64,000 nt of DNA from Candidatus Heimdallarchaeota archaeon (GTDB lineage: Archaea; Asgardarchaeota; Heimdallarchaeia; Heimdallarchaeales; Kariarchaeaceae), in contig JADCLS010000003.1 of NCBI GenBank assembly GCA_026702845.1, positions 310,001-374,000 of the forward strand, in the 5' to 3' direction. The notes under the pieces are model-generated. The model saw nothing but the letters and a program-made list of their open reading frames with translations, searched no databases and was not told the origin of the DNA. Positions 27,227 to 36,650 of the stretch are shown here, piece by piece. Every line of letters begins with the position of its first letter. The stretch's first letter is position 1. The translations under genes were made by a program, and so were the position numbers.

Positions 27227-27625
27227 ATGATAGCTGAGGATATGCCTCACATTGATGATCTAGCCATGCAGAAGGAGTATGGAACCTGTATCTATTGTGG
27301 TCTCGAAGTGGATCTGAGTGCTGCTTTTGTTGTTCCGGGAAGTCCACCACAGGTTTTCTGCCAGCGAATGCATCGGTTTATGCATCATAATTATCTCACA
27401 TTCTTCCTGGGCTTGGTATTGATTTATATTGGTAGATGGATGGAAGCTACCGAGGAGGCAACAGGAGGAGTCTTTATCATGTTACGACGTGGATTTGAAG
27501 ACAGTGGGTTGGGAATGCCCATCACGGTGTTGACTATAATCTCGGGCTTTATTTTTGCATTCATTGGTCTCCTTGCTACTCTGGAGAAATGGACTGGAAG
27601 TAACAAGAAAATTGCATTGAACTAG
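27227..27625 (+). CDS. Small two-span membrane protein with Cys-rich head
   Basis: 132 residues. The N-terminal 50 residues carry CIYCG and a later FCQRMHRFMHHN, so Cys and His residues could bind one metal. Two hydrophobic segments follow (LTFFLGLVLIYIGRWM, MPITVLTIISGFIFAFIGLLATL). The ATG at 27227 or the internal ATG at 27242 may start it. It follows the four-gene zinc-ribbon series and shares the idea of a metal head on a membrane hairpin, but no sequence motif. Function unknown. Confidence 0.6.
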   Translation: MIAEDMPHIDDLAMQKEYGTCIYCGLEVDLSAAFVVPGSPPQVFCQRMHRFMHHNYLTFFLGLVLIYIGRWMEATEEATGGVFIMLRRGFEDSGLGMPITVLTIISGFIFAFIGLLATLEKWTGSNKKIALN

Positions 27626-27857
27626 TTACCTCCCATTTCAGTGATCTGGATCTCTAATCGAGGTATTATTTGATTTTCTTCTAGCTATCATTGGAAATTA
27701 TGTGCAAATTTTGCATCATCAGCCAGTTTTGCGTATAATCACAGTATACTCTCATCTGCTGTGTATGCAATGTGTTACAAATTGGGTTGGTGAATCACAT
27801 CACCGGTTCTTCACTGATTTTTTTGGTAGTAGAGGGGAATTGCGCCCCATAATTATA

Positions 27858-29036
27858 TCAGAATACACCACTGATCTTGAGTTTGATGATCTGCTCTGCT
27901 GTTAGATCCTTCATCCCCTTGCTCTCTAGCAGCTTGAGATAGGATTCATCAACCCCATGGATGCGCATTCTCAACAGGGTAGAGAGGTCAATATCCTCGA
28001 ATCGCTCACGTATGGAATCGACAAAATGTATGGATACATTATGTATCCGCATTTTAGTCATATCTGCGATGCTGATTTCATCAAATCTCTGTTTGACTGC
28101 CTTGATGAATTCCGTATCAACATTATGTATTCGCATGCTCTGCAACTCATTGGCACTGCATTCAAAGCCCATATCCCTTATTTTTCTGACAAATGCAGGG
28201 GTAACATTATGAATATTGAAGCTCACATAGCGATTGAGACTGAGATCCAACCCCAATTCCTTGAATTCCGTGATATCATCATACGATACGTTATGTATGG
28301 ACATCTTGATCAGTGTTTCCAGATCAATCTCGTAACCCATATCCTGGTATCTTTTGATATCATCAAGATCAACATTATGGATACTAAGTTTCAGGAGCAG
28401 CTTGACATCAGCTTTGACTCCCAGTTCCTTCAGCTTGGTAATATTCTCTATCTCCACATCATGTATGCTGCATTTTACAAGTTCTTTGAGACTAATATCT
28501 TCAAAATATTCTCTCATCTTGCTAATAAATGCAGTATCTACAGAATGGATATTGAGTTTGACCAGCATATTGTATGATACATCCTTGTAGCCCAGTTCCT
28601 GCAGATCCTTGACATACTGTGGAGTTACACCGTGGATCTTCATCTTGATAAATTCAGGCAGGCTCTGCTTATATCCCAAATCGACAAAATTTCTGATATA
28701 AGCCAAGGTAACCCGGTGTATGACGATCTTGAAAAAATAATCCTCATAATCCTCATATCCCAATTCCTCTAATCCCTTGCGGTATTCCTCGGAGATATGT
28801 TTGAGTATAAGCTCCTTGACAACAGCATCATTGACATCTATCTCATACATACCTTTCAGTTCCTCATAGAATTTTGGATCCACAAATTCCTTGATATCAT
28901 AAACCCAAGACTTCCAATTGGATGTGTTATTCTGATAGTACAGGACATCGAGTGCTTTTAATTGCTTCTCTGCCTCTTCTACGTCTAGCTCCCCCGACGC
29001 TATTCGCTCTAAAATGGTTTTTCGTTTTTCTAGCAT
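27858..29036 (-). CDS. HGV-type helical repeat protein with SHOCT-like N-terminus
   Basis: 392 residues. The first 30 (KRKTILERIASGELDVEEAEKQLKAL) resemble the small SHOCT-like helical domain found at the ends of bacterial stress proteins. The rest is about ten repeats of 27-30 residues with the core hhKhxIHxVxxxxhxxhxxhGhxxxL, for example MRIHNVDTEFIKAVKQRF and MSIHNVSYDDITEFKELG. Such IHGV repeats form helical arrays in several bacterial and archaeal proteins and are thought to be binding surfaces. No enzyme domain is present. It diverges from the GF-repeat gene at 29427. Confidence 0.75.
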   Translation of the reverse strand: MLEKRKTILERIASGELDVEEAEKQLKALDVLYYQNNTSNWKSWVYDIKEFVDPKFYEELKGMYEIDVNDAVVKELILKHISEEYRKGLEELGYEDYEDYFFKIVIHRVTLAYIRNFVDLGYKQSLPEFIKMKIHGVTPQYVKDLQELGYKDVSYNMLVKLNIHSVDTAFISKMREYFEDISLKELVKCSIHDVEIENITKLKELGVKADVKLLLKLSIHNVDLDDIKRYQDMGYEIDLETLIKMSIHNVSYDDITEFKELGLDLSLNRYVSFNIHNVTPAFVRKIRDMGFECSANELQSMRIHNVDTEFIKAVKQRFDEISIADMTKMRIHNVSIHFVDSIRERFEDIDLSTLLRMRIHGVDESYLKLLESKGMKDLTAEQIIKLKISGVF

Positions 29037-29426
29037 TGCTATTACTCCTTTGTTCTTGCAATCAGTTGGGATTGTGATGAGACATCACAGTTAATTTCAG
29101 GACCATCGGTCGAGTAAGGGCCATGTACCCAGAAATTGACTAATTGCTGTAATATCAAGGTAGAGGGTGTATATAATAGTATGCCTCAGACCTAGCATAT
29201 TTTGAGTATTCAGTGGTATATTGAAGAGAAAGGCTAATCACTTTCAAAATGATTCACCCATGATTTTATCTACTAGCTGGGAAAAATATTTTTGATAGCA
29301 TATGAAAGCATATAATTTCAAAACTGCATTTGAGTATTCATTGAGGTACCTAAGCATTTTGATTTATCATCAAGAATTCGACAATTACTGGGAATATTAA
29401 AATTGCTGCATACTTTGTTATATAGC
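29037..29426. other. Divergent intergenic region, no gene seen
   Basis: 390 bases between the divergent HGV-repeat and GF-repeat genes, so both promoters should be here. AT-rich stretches (GTGTATATAATAG near 29168; TTGTTATATAGC just before 29427) are possible TATA elements. I see no hairpin or RNA gene. Confidence 0.4.
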
Positions 29427-30380
29427 ATGAGCTTTTATAAGAAAATCAAATTCAGATCATCTGGATATGAGACCATGCATGAGTTCGAAGATGCAGATAA
29501 ACGTGGATTCTCAAAGAAGGTAGATGAGGAGAAAGCCAAAGCCATGGGATTCCGGTATGCTCAGGAGTGGGAATTGGCTATACTCGGTGGATTTGATAAC
29601 AAAGAGGAGTATGATATTGCCAGAGCAGCTGGATTCTCCACCAAATCAAAAATGGAAGAAGCTAGGATTCGAGGTTTTGAGACTGCTTGGGAAATGAAGC
29701 ATATGGAAATCCAGGGATATTCCAGTCAACAGGAATATGATGAGGCCATTGAAAAGTTGGAGAAAGGGCTCATTCAGATTGAGGAGGATATCAAGGCAGC
29801 ATATGCTACCCGTGATCGATTGATAAATAACATAGAAAACATTACGCTGGATTTATCTAATAATCCTAGCAATGGGGAAGTAGATGAGAAATTACAGTTT
29901 TTTGTGAATGAGATCCAGGTTCTAAAAGCTAACCACAAAAAATTACGACAACATGATGTTACCATGATCGTCAAACATGCAAATAAGGCGGAGCATATGG
30001 AGAAATACACCAGCCTGCTACCACGATTGATGTCACTGAGTAATGAGTATCAAACCCTAGAGGAGATGTTAGAGGAAACCCATGAGAGGTGGTATGCAGA
30101 GGCCTTGAAAAAAAGACGGAGTTTCAGGCTTGATCGTATTATCAAACGAGTTACTAGCATGTCTCTGGTAGATTTTGCAAAAGAGATGGAGTATAACGAT
30201 TTGGATCAACTGAAACAATGGCTCATTTATGAGCTATCTGATGATATTCCTATTACTCTTGATAATGATGCCATTCAAGTGGATCGAGGGAGAAAGGATA
30301 ATGATATCACAACTGCAATTGATGAAATGCTAAGCCAATTTATGAAATTAGAAGAAAATAAGCATGGAAAGTGGGAATAA
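29427..30380 (+). CDS. Cytosolic GF-repeat protein, paralogue of the gene at 1-1686
   Basis: 317 residues from the ATG at 29427 (SFYKKIKFRSSGYETMHEF); a TTG/upstream start at 29403 is less likely. It has about seven 14-residue GF repeats (GFDNKEEYDIARA, GFSTKSKMEEARI, GFETAWEMKHMEI, GYSSQQEYDEAIE), a coiled-coil of about 110 residues, and the same winged-helix-like segment as the first gene (KRRSFRLDRIIKRV, LVDFAKEMEY, LKQWLIYELSDDIPI). The 25-residue tail is shared as well. It has no signal, extracellular repeats or membrane span, so it is the soluble version. A scaffold or adaptor role is inferred. Confidence 0.85.
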   Translation: MSFYKKIKFRSSGYETMHEFEDADKRGFSKKVDEEKAKAMGFRYAQEWELAILGGFDNKEEYDIARAAGFSTKSKMEEARIRGFETAWEMKHMEIQGYSSQQEYDEAIEKLEKGLIQIEEDIKAAYATRDRLINNIENITLDLSNNPSNGEVDEKLQFFVNEIQVLKANHKKLRQHDVTMIVKHANKAEHMEKYTSLLPRLMSLSNEYQTLEEMLEETHERWYAEALKKRRSFRLDRIIKRVTSMSLVDFAKEMEYNDLDQLKQWLIYELSDDIPITLDNDAIQVDRGRKDNDITTAIDEMLSQFMKLEENKHGKWE

Positions 30381-30548
30381 TAATCTAGATAAACATCTCC
30401 TCTGAATCTTGGATTATCGACTCCAGTTTTTAAAAAACATAGTTATATGTGACTACCAGCTAGACCATGACAAAATCTACCTGATTGGGAGATGTTTCTC
30501 TATTTTTTTGCCACTGTAGCTAAATACTGGTATAAGATATGCTTAACT

Positions 30549-31781
30549 ATGCGCATTCTATTTCTCACATTATTGCTCCTGCTATCTCAAATCAGTGTTT
30601 CTGCAGATTTAGAGATCGCTTTTTTACCATACCGTGGTATAGATGCATCTTCACTACTGCTCGTTGAGGAACATAATGGCAAGTTCTTTAATGGTGAGGA
30701 AGTGGATGTGCTAGATCATCTGTATACTAATGGCTTCAATTACTTGAGAATACGTGTTTTCAATGATCCGGATGATGGTTATTACAACCAAGATTACCTA
30801 CTACAACTGGCCAAACGTGCTTCATCACTCGGTTTTTCCATCTATCTGGACTTCCATTACTCTGATTCCTGGGCAGATCCTGGACAACAAGCCAAACCCC
30901 ATGCTTGGGAGAATCACAGTATCGAGGAATTACAATCCGCAGTTTACAACTTCACCAGTGATACTGTTGCAATGTTACTGGAAGAAGAAGTTGATATTGG
31001 TATGGTGCAGGTGGGTAATGAGATAACATGTGGAATACTGTTTCCAGAAGGAGATGTCTGTGTTGAGGATAATTGGAATAACCTTGCAAGTCTACTATCT
31101 GCTGGGATACAGGCCGTTCGAGATCAAAGTAATGCTTATGGTGTGGATCACCCTCAAATCATGTTGCATACCGATACACCCAGCAGCTGGTTCTATACAC
31201 ATCTTCTCCAGGAGGAGATGACCGAGTTTGATATCATTGGAACCTCCTACTATCCAGCATTCCATGGCTCTATGGAGCAGTTGCAACAGGGATTAGACTG
31301 GATCATGACCAATACTGACTATGATCTCATGATCGCTGAGACCAACTATCCCTTCACCCTTGGCTGGAATGATGATGTGCACAACCTCTATGGCCTTGAA
31401 GAACAATTGCATGAGGGATACCCGGCCACTCCAGAGGGACAACACCAATTTTTTGCTGATTTGGTGAATGTAGTGGCATCTCTACCTGATGATAGAGGCA
31501 AGGGAATAGCCTACTGGGAGCCTGCGTGGATCAGTTCTGATATTGGATCGAGTTTGGAAAATGTGGCTTTTTATGATTTTGAGGGAGAGGCATTACCCAT
31601 AGCATCTATTTTCTCTAGCTTTGCACCTATATCATCTACAACTTCTATGACATCACCATCCATCTTACCAAGTTCATCCAGCAGTACTCAATCCTCCACT
31701 CCCATTTTTCAATGGTATATACTGATCCTGATGCCTATCCTCATCAAAACTCTGAAAAGATCACCAAACATTCAATTTTGA
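30549..31781 (+). CDS. Secreted GH53 endo-beta-1,4-galactanase
   Basis: 410 residues from the ATG at 30549, which opens the signal peptide (RILFLTLLLLLSQISVSA). The GH53 family is clear: RGIDASS, LRIRVFNDP, DFHYSDSWADPGQQ-KPHAW near 101-120, the acid/base Glu158 in QVGNEITCG, and the nucleophile Glu264 in IAETNYPF. The family cuts beta-1,4-galactan in plant cell walls, giving galacto-oligosaccharides. A Ser/Thr stalk and a hydrophobic-basic tail (FQWYILILMPILIKTLKR) should hold it at the cell surface. GH53 is mainly bacterial and fungal, so transfer is likely. No sugar transporter or beta-galactosidase lies nearby. Confidence 0.9.
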   Translation: MRILFLTLLLLLSQISVSADLEIAFLPYRGIDASSLLLVEEHNGKFFNGEEVDVLDHLYTNGFNYLRIRVFNDPDDGYYNQDYLLQLAKRASSLGFSIYLDFHYSDSWADPGQQAKPHAWENHSIEELQSAVYNFTSDTVAMLLEEEVDIGMVQVGNEITCGILFPEGDVCVEDNWNNLASLLSAGIQAVRDQSNAYGVDHPQIMLHTDTPSSWFYTHLLQEEMTEFDIIGTSYYPAFHGSMEQLQQGLDWIMTNTDYDLMIAETNYPFTLGWNDDVHNLYGLEEQLHEGYPATPEGQHQFFADLVNVVASLPDDRGKGIAYWEPAWISSDIGSSLENVAFYDFEGEALPIASIFSSFAPISSTTSMTSPSILPSSSSSTQSSTPIFQWYILILMPILIKTLKRSPNIQF

Positions 31782-31902
31782 ATACTTGATTGTGTACATT
31801 TAAGATAATTCGTTGAATAGAACTCATATAAGTGGAAAAATCATATCATTTTCCCAACTACTCCTATAATTACTTTAATAGTTATAGCATTGACCTCACG
31901 TG

Positions 31903-33654
31903 ATGGTACGAAGACGATTATTCTTTATTTTAGGGATTACAAGCCTGATACTTGCCCTATTTAGCCAACCAACTCATGCTACCGATCCAAGTATTCTCTG
32001 GGAGGATACGGAGACAAGTAACCTGATGCAAAGCACAGCAGTTCTCTTTGACATTGGAGGAGGTGGTGTACTCGATGTGATTGTGGGTTCTGATGATGGT
32101 TCTCTTTATGCCTTCAACGGAGAAGATGGAAGCTTAATCTGGGAAGTAAGTTTCACAGGAGCCATCAAGACACCTGCGTTGGGCGACTTGGATCAGGATG
32201 GAACTGATGAGCTGGTGGTGACTACAAGTGATAGCAATATCACTGTGCTCAATCCTCATGATGGAACGAAAATCTGGTCACTCAAAAGTGGGACGGGTCA
32301 TATTTACTCACCTGCACTGGCCGATGTGGATGGTGATGGTGAGTTGGAAGTCATCTTTGGTACCCAATCATTACATGCCGTGGTCGCTAATGCAGATGGT
32401 AGCATTCTCTGGAATGTCACCTTGGGGCAGGTGCTACGAAGCCCTGCAGTAGGAGACCTTGATGGAGACGGCACAGTCGAAGTTGTCTTTCCTGGATATG
32501 GGGGAACGTTATGGGTACGAAAAGGAATTGATGGGTCTGTATTCTGGGATTATACAGGTACTGGACAATACACCTCACGACCAGTAATCGCAGATCTTGA
32601 TAATGATGGATACTCAGAGGTGATTGCTCCCTCATTGGGTGGTATAGTTGCACTAAATTATGATGGGGCATTGAGGTGGGTGACCAGTTACACCATGTAC
32701 TATTTCTCATCACCAGCTATATACGATATTGATGATGATGATTACCTTGATGTCATCTTTGGTGATGCCTATGGTCATATCTACAGTCTAAGTGGATATG
32801 ATGGCTCACTGATCTTAGATGTGAATGCGTTAGGATTTCAAACTTCCCCAGCATTGGCCGATGTTGATGGCGATAATGTGTTGGATCTAATATTCGGTGG
32901 CAAGGATGGTAATGTGTATGTGGTCAATATGAGCACACAGATTATCACCTATCAGACTGATCTGTCCTATGGTATCACAGCTGGTGCAACCATGGGTGAT
33001 CTCAACAAGGATGGAAAGATAGAGGGGATGTTTGGTAACTCAATAACCATGGCTGCAACTGATGGTAATTTCTATGCTATCACCTATCCTTCTTCGGGGT
33101 TCAGGATATTTTGGCAAGGAGATGGAGGATTATTCACCAGAACAGGTAATTATGCCGATATTGATGCCGATCATGATGGATTATCAAGATATTCTGAAAT
33201 AATTGCATTTACTGATCCCAATAATCCTGATACTGATGGTGATGGTACACCAGATGGAGAGGAGATAGAGGCGGGAACACTAGCCTATACTATACTCTCG
33301 TCCTCCACAACCGAATCAACCAGTGATACTACAAGCGACACTACCAGCACAACAGATGAAAACGTGACAGAAACCATCACTGTTACTGAAACTGAGCAAC
33401 ATACGGTCACTGTGAATACTACTGTTACCGATTCTCATACAGTTACAGAACCTCCAGTTACCGAGGCCACAACCTTCTACTCCACTGTAGATGGTACAAA
33501 TTCAATTATTGAGACTATCACCAACACTGTTGATCTCACCAATATAGTGACCAGTGAGGTGATAGAGACTATTCAGAAATCTGAACTCCCCTTATCATGG
33601 TCCTTCTTCCTTGCCCCTCCAGTAATCCTGTACATCCGTAGGAGAAGAAAGTAA
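31903..33654 (+). CDS. Secreted beta-propeller (FG-GAP/PQQ-type) surface protein with Ca-binding motifs
   Basis: Start at the ATG 31903 (VRRRLFFILGITSLILALF), a signal peptide. About 350 residues form repeating blades with DVDGDGELEVIFG, DLDGDGTVEVVFPG and ALADVDGDNVLDLIFGG (FG-GAP calcium loops) mixed with SLYAFNGEDGSLIWE strands of the PQQ/WD type. A thrombospondin-3-like pair follows (DADHDGLS, DTDGDGTPDGEE), then a long Thr-rich stalk of about 100 residues and an LPLSWSFFLAPPVILYIRRRRK tail. It should be a calcium-stabilised surface adhesin or binding protein. The stop codon lies inside a 71-bp sequence that is repeated at 34844. Confidence 0.87.
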   Translation: MVRRRLFFILGITSLILALFSQPTHATDPSILWEDTETSNLMQSTAVLFDIGGGGVLDVIVGSDDGSLYAFNGEDGSLIWEVSFTGAIKTPALGDLDQDGTDELVVTTSDSNITVLNPHDGTKIWSLKSGTGHIYSPALADVDGDGELEVIFGTQSLHAVVANADGSILWNVTLGQVLRSPAVGDLDGDGTVEVVFPGYGGTLWVRKGIDGSVFWDYTGTGQYTSRPVIADLDNDGYSEVIAPSLGGIVALNYDGALRWVTSYTMYYFSSPAIYDIDDDDYLDVIFGDAYGHIYSLSGYDGSLILDVNALGFQTSPALADVDGDNVLDLIFGGKDGNVYVVNMSTQIITYQTDLSYGITAGATMGDLNKDGKIEGMFGNSITMAATDGNFYAITYPSSGFRIFWQGDGGLFTRTGNYADIDADHDGLSRYSEIIAFTDPNNPDTDGDGTPDGEEIEAGTLAYTILSSSTTESTSDTTSDTTSTTDENVTETITVTETEQHTVTVNTTVTDSHTVTEPPVTEATTFYSTVDGTNSIIETITNTVDLTNIVTSEVIETIQKSELPLSWSFFLAPPVILYIRRRRK

Positions 33655-33717
33655 TCCCCATTTGATCAATTGGTATTCTAATATTGTGATCTCATTGTCT
33701 AAATCGATGGTTATATT
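33647..33717 (+). repeat. 71-bp direct repeat, copy 1
   Basis: This segment includes the last codons and stop of the beta-propeller gene and 60 bases after it. The copy at 34844-34914 differs at one base (C against T at 33705). The two copies flank the secreted gene at 33871. Confidence 0.9.
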
Positions 33718-33870
33718 GGCAGTGGCAACCCGCACATGCATACGGAGAAGAAACCGATAAGATCAATAGATGTGGCTACTATTAATCAATAAACTTATCA
33801 TTTATAATATTCAGGAAAATATGTTGGTTTTGATAATAATTAATATAGATGAAGGGTTTTATTTTATTAG

Positions 33871-34755
33871 ATGCAAAAACTCAAGGTACTTATTCTTTTA
33901 CTGTTTGTAATACTTGGAATGAGGATAAGTTCACCTACCTCGGAACAGGTTTCTTCAGGCACTATTTTGGAATATGAGACCATCTTTGAGCGAAGGGTTG
34001 AATGGGGGGAATTTAATTATCAGTTGCAAACATTATTTATTGATACACGTTATGAGTTTTTCTCATTCAATGATGAAATCGAGGTGAATGAGACAAATAA
34101 ATATAATTTCAAAGGGTATGTGTTGCGTGATGGCGAGGAGTTCACCCCGGGAGGAATCAGTTATCTACTCTTTGATGAAGATGGTCCCAACAAGAGTACC
34201 TTTATTGATAATTCAACAGAGGTATCAAACCATGTATCTGTGAACAGAGGATCCTATACCATACTAAATACCTCCCTGATTTTTGATGAGCTTCGGATCT
34301 TTGAGGGTTATCTGAATCCGGAAAATAAACCCGTTTATGAGATGATCTGGTACATCTATCCAGCTACAGCCAGATTCAATATCATACGGGAGAATACATT
34401 GAATTGGAATTATGGTGATGAGGTTTACATGGATAATATCATCTACACCGTCAAAGATTTGGTTCAGTATCGAGCCAGAACAGCATGGAAACTGTCCTAC
34501 AACACCTCATACATCACAGCAGAGGCATTATTTGACAAAGATTCAGGTGTTCTTCTGAAATGGACCAGTATCGAGAGTATGTACCTTCAGGAGACCTTAA
34601 ACGTTGAGATGAGTGATATAACCTATGATCGTTTTTTTGACATACCAGAGCTTCAATCCACCTCAATGACATCGGAAACGGCTGTGGGATTCTTTTTACC
34701 AACGGTGTCTCTACTAATCAGAACTGTCCGACAGCGTGATCAAAGAAAATTCTAA
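33871..34755 (+). CDS. Secreted protein with C-terminal anchor, unknown family
   Basis: 294 residues with a signal peptide (KLKVLILLLFVILGMRISS), a beta-rich mature part with many Asn/Tyr/Phe residues and no recognised domain, and a C-terminal VGFFLPTVSLLIRTVRQRDQ. The general plan matches the secreted genes at 11393, 12277 and 48549 (short signal, one beta-rich domain beginning GTILEYE or similar, short anchor). It lies between two 71-bp direct repeats and may have been inserted or duplicated as a unit. Confidence 0.78.
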   Translation: MQKLKVLILLLFVILGMRISSPTSEQVSSGTILEYETIFERRVEWGEFNYQLQTLFIDTRYEFFSFNDEIEVNETNKYNFKGYVLRDGEEFTPGGISYLLFDEDGPNKSTFIDNSTEVSNHVSVNRGSYTILNTSLIFDELRIFEGYLNPENKPVYEMIWYIYPATARFNIIRENTLNWNYGDEVYMDNIIYTVKDLVQYRARTAWKLSYNTSYITAEALFDKDSGVLLKWTSIESMYLQETLNVEMSDITYDRFFDIPELQSTSMTSETAVGFFLPTVSLLIRTVRQRDQRKF

Positions 34756-34843
34756 ATAGCATTTGGGATTAATAAAAAATGAACATTGTGGTGAGCTCGA
34801 TCCAAGAAAGACCTTGCGTAAATTGCACAATAATTCTCAAGAT

Positions 34844-34914
34844 GAAAGTAATCCCCATTTGATCAATTGGTATTCTAATATTGTGATCTCATTGTCTAAA
34901 TTGATGGTTATATT
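34844..34914 (+). repeat. 71-bp direct repeat, copy 2
   Basis: Second copy of the sequence at 33647-33717, 70 of 71 bases identical. Here it is not attached to an open reading frame, so it is a displaced fragment of the 3' end of the beta-propeller gene. Confidence 0.9.
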
Positions 34915-34930
34915 CATTTATTTATATATG

Positions 34931-34993
34931 ATGTAAGAATTCGGTACATTTTCTTACATTGATGATGTATGAATTTGGTACTTTTTCTTACAT
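34931..34993 (+). promoter_or_regulatory. Two tandem operator-like palindromes before the AAA ATPase gene
   Basis: ATGTAAGAA at 34931-34939 is the exact reverse complement of TTCTTACAT at 34951-34959. The unit recurs 34 bp on: ATGTATGAA (34965-34973, one change) with TTCTTACAT (34985-34993). Two inverted repeats at a fixed period, ending 45 bp before the ATG at 35038, look like binding sites for a dimeric regulator on one DNA face about three turns apart. Confidence 0.6.
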
Positions 34994-35037
34994 TTATCGT
35001 CAATAAAGTTAAATGAACCTATGAGTATGTAGTATTG

Positions 35038-36249
35038 ATGTCTCTATCAGATCAATTCATCTTACAGAATCGTCATTGGGAGAAACCATATCCAGTACCC
35101 AAATTTCGACGGCACTTATTTGAAAAACTTGATAGTAATCTTGCTCTCAACAAGATCATCACCCTGGTAGGTCCCCGAAGGGTAGGAAAAACCACCATGC
35201 TTCATCAGCTAATCAATAAACTGCTCCAACAGCAGGTACCAGCTGAGCATATTCTGTACTTTAGTCTGGATTTGTATAGTCATTCACTGCTGGATGTGTA
35301 TAATCAGTATACTTCCATGCTGTCACTGGAATATCGGGGGGAGTATTATCTTATATTTGATGAGATTCAGTATTTGGACGACTGGGCATCGCATATTAAA
35401 CTGCTGTATGATCATCTTCCAGAGTGTCATATCATTATCAGTGGATCATCTGCCTCTGATCTTCATCGAGGAAAGGAAAGCCTTGCGGGACGTGAGTATG
35501 AATTATTCCTGCCTCCAATGTCTTTTACCGAGTATCTGCAACTCAAAGGTGTCACCACCAAGATTGATACTATCCTCTGGCGAGAGTACTTATTATACAT
35601 GGATCATCAGCTCCCTGAACTGATTACCAGTGGATTATCTCCCAGGGAATATGTGGTTCAACTGGTTCATAAAGTGATTAACAATGATTTTGTGAGGTTA
35701 CATAACATCCGTGATACAACTCCCATTACGAGCATCTTCAAAATCATATGCAATTCTCCAGGTGATGTCATTATCAATTCAGATCTTGGGAATGAATTGG
35801 GACTTGATGCAAGAACTGTCCAGAGTTACCTAACATTCCTTGAGAAATCACTGCTGATCCGCAAGGTATACAATTACAGTACCAGCCCTCGAAAGGTGGA
35901 GGCACGTCATAAACGCTACTATCCCTATTACACCACCCTCCATCTCTACACCTCCTCACTGAATCTGGATTTTGGTAAGAAAGTAGAGACTGAGGTGGCT
36001 TTTCAGGTGAATGCAGAGTATTTCTGGAGACAAAAAACCTCCGAGATTGATTTTATAATCGGCCCTCAATTGGATATGGGTGTGGAGGTGAAGATGAGAA
36101 ATACGATAAAAAATTCTCATATCCGGGCATTGTTGAATAGTAAGATCGCAAAGACGAAACTGGTGATAACCAAGCAGGATAGCATTATCTCCTTTGAAGG
36201 GGCAACTGCAGTTCCCCTGCATCAACTTGACAAGATTGCAATTAGTTAA
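35038..36249 (+). CDS. AAA ATPase with DUF4143 C-terminal domain
   Basis: 403 residues from the ATG at 35038. Walker A GPRRVGKTT is at 45-53, Walker B YYLIFDEIQ near 103 and a sensor-like IISGSSASDL follows. The LAGREYELFLPPMSFTEYL segment and the C-terminal part with DFIIGPQLDMGVEVKMRN are typical of the AAA_14/DUF4143 family, whose C-terminal half resembles a PD-(D/E)xK nuclease core. These mobile-looking ATPases are abundant in archaea; the biochemical role is unsettled. Two tandem palindromes just upstream may be its operator. Confidence 0.85.
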   Translation: MSLSDQFILQNRHWEKPYPVPKFRRHLFEKLDSNLALNKIITLVGPRRVGKTTMLHQLINKLLQQQVPAEHILYFSLDLYSHSLLDVYNQYTSMLSLEYRGEYYLIFDEIQYLDDWASHIKLLYDHLPECHIIISGSSASDLHRGKESLAGREYELFLPPMSFTEYLQLKGVTTKIDTILWREYLLYMDHQLPELITSGLSPREYVVQLVHKVINNDFVRLHNIRDTTPITSIFKIICNSPGDVIINSDLGNELGLDARTVQSYLTFLEKSLLIRKVYNYSTSPRKVEARHKRYYPYYTTLHLYTSSLNLDFGKKVETEVAFQVNAEYFWRQKTSEIDFIIGPQLDMGVEVKMRNTIKNSHIRALLNSKIAKTKLVITKQDSIISFEGATAVPLHQLDKIAIS

Positions 36250-36263
36250 TCATAACGACTCTA

Positions 36264-36650
36264 TTACTTAACTGGATACTGTTTTTCAATTTCAACTAAT
36301 AGTATCTGTAATTTTTTGTTGATGATATCATCATGTTTCTTGATTTTGTAGAATATCCAGTATCCATAGGCCCCTGAATAAGGGTTATGAATGCTGAAGT
36401 CAAACCCCTCGAATTTGAAGTCGATGTGCACCTCACCTGTGATGAAATCACTGAATGTATCTGTGATCTTAACAGTGGGTATCATCTTGAGTTGCTCAAT
36501 CAACTCACCTGGAGTCAAAGCAACATCAATGGACATGAAATCCATCCACTTGCGCTTCATTGAATTCTGTTTAGGTGTGTGGATAATAAGTGATGCAACC
36601 GATGCATATACTGATGGATGATAATCAATAAAAAAATCAGAATTACACAA
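36264..36650 (-). CDS. Small protein, paralogue of the gene at 43734
   Basis: 128 residues, or shorter if it starts at the ATG before KRKWMDFMS (about 36557). Its second half aligns to the gene at 43734: VHIDFKFEGFDFSIHNPYSGAYGYW against VYVEFSYRQHLFSMHNPDNASAGYW, then a K-rich helix. The shared FSxHNP and GYW motifs mark the family. There is no signal or membrane span. It lies convergent with the AAA ATPase gene. Unknown function. Confidence 0.6.
   Translation of the reverse strand: MCNSDFFIDYHPSVYASVASLIIHTPKQNSMKRKWMDFMSIDVALTPGELIEQLKMIPTVKITDTFSDFITGEVHIDFKFEGFDFSIHNPYSGAYGYWIFYKIKKHDDIINKKLQILLVEIEKQYPVK

Noticed and set aside
27702..27905. ORF of 67 codons on the plus strand
   Set aside because: It overlaps the end of the HGV-repeat gene, has no promoter or motif and unlikely composition.
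22726..34835. Similar TCCAAGAAA...AATTGC segments near 22730 and 34800
   Set aside because: The match is short with many differences and I cannot separate it from chance.
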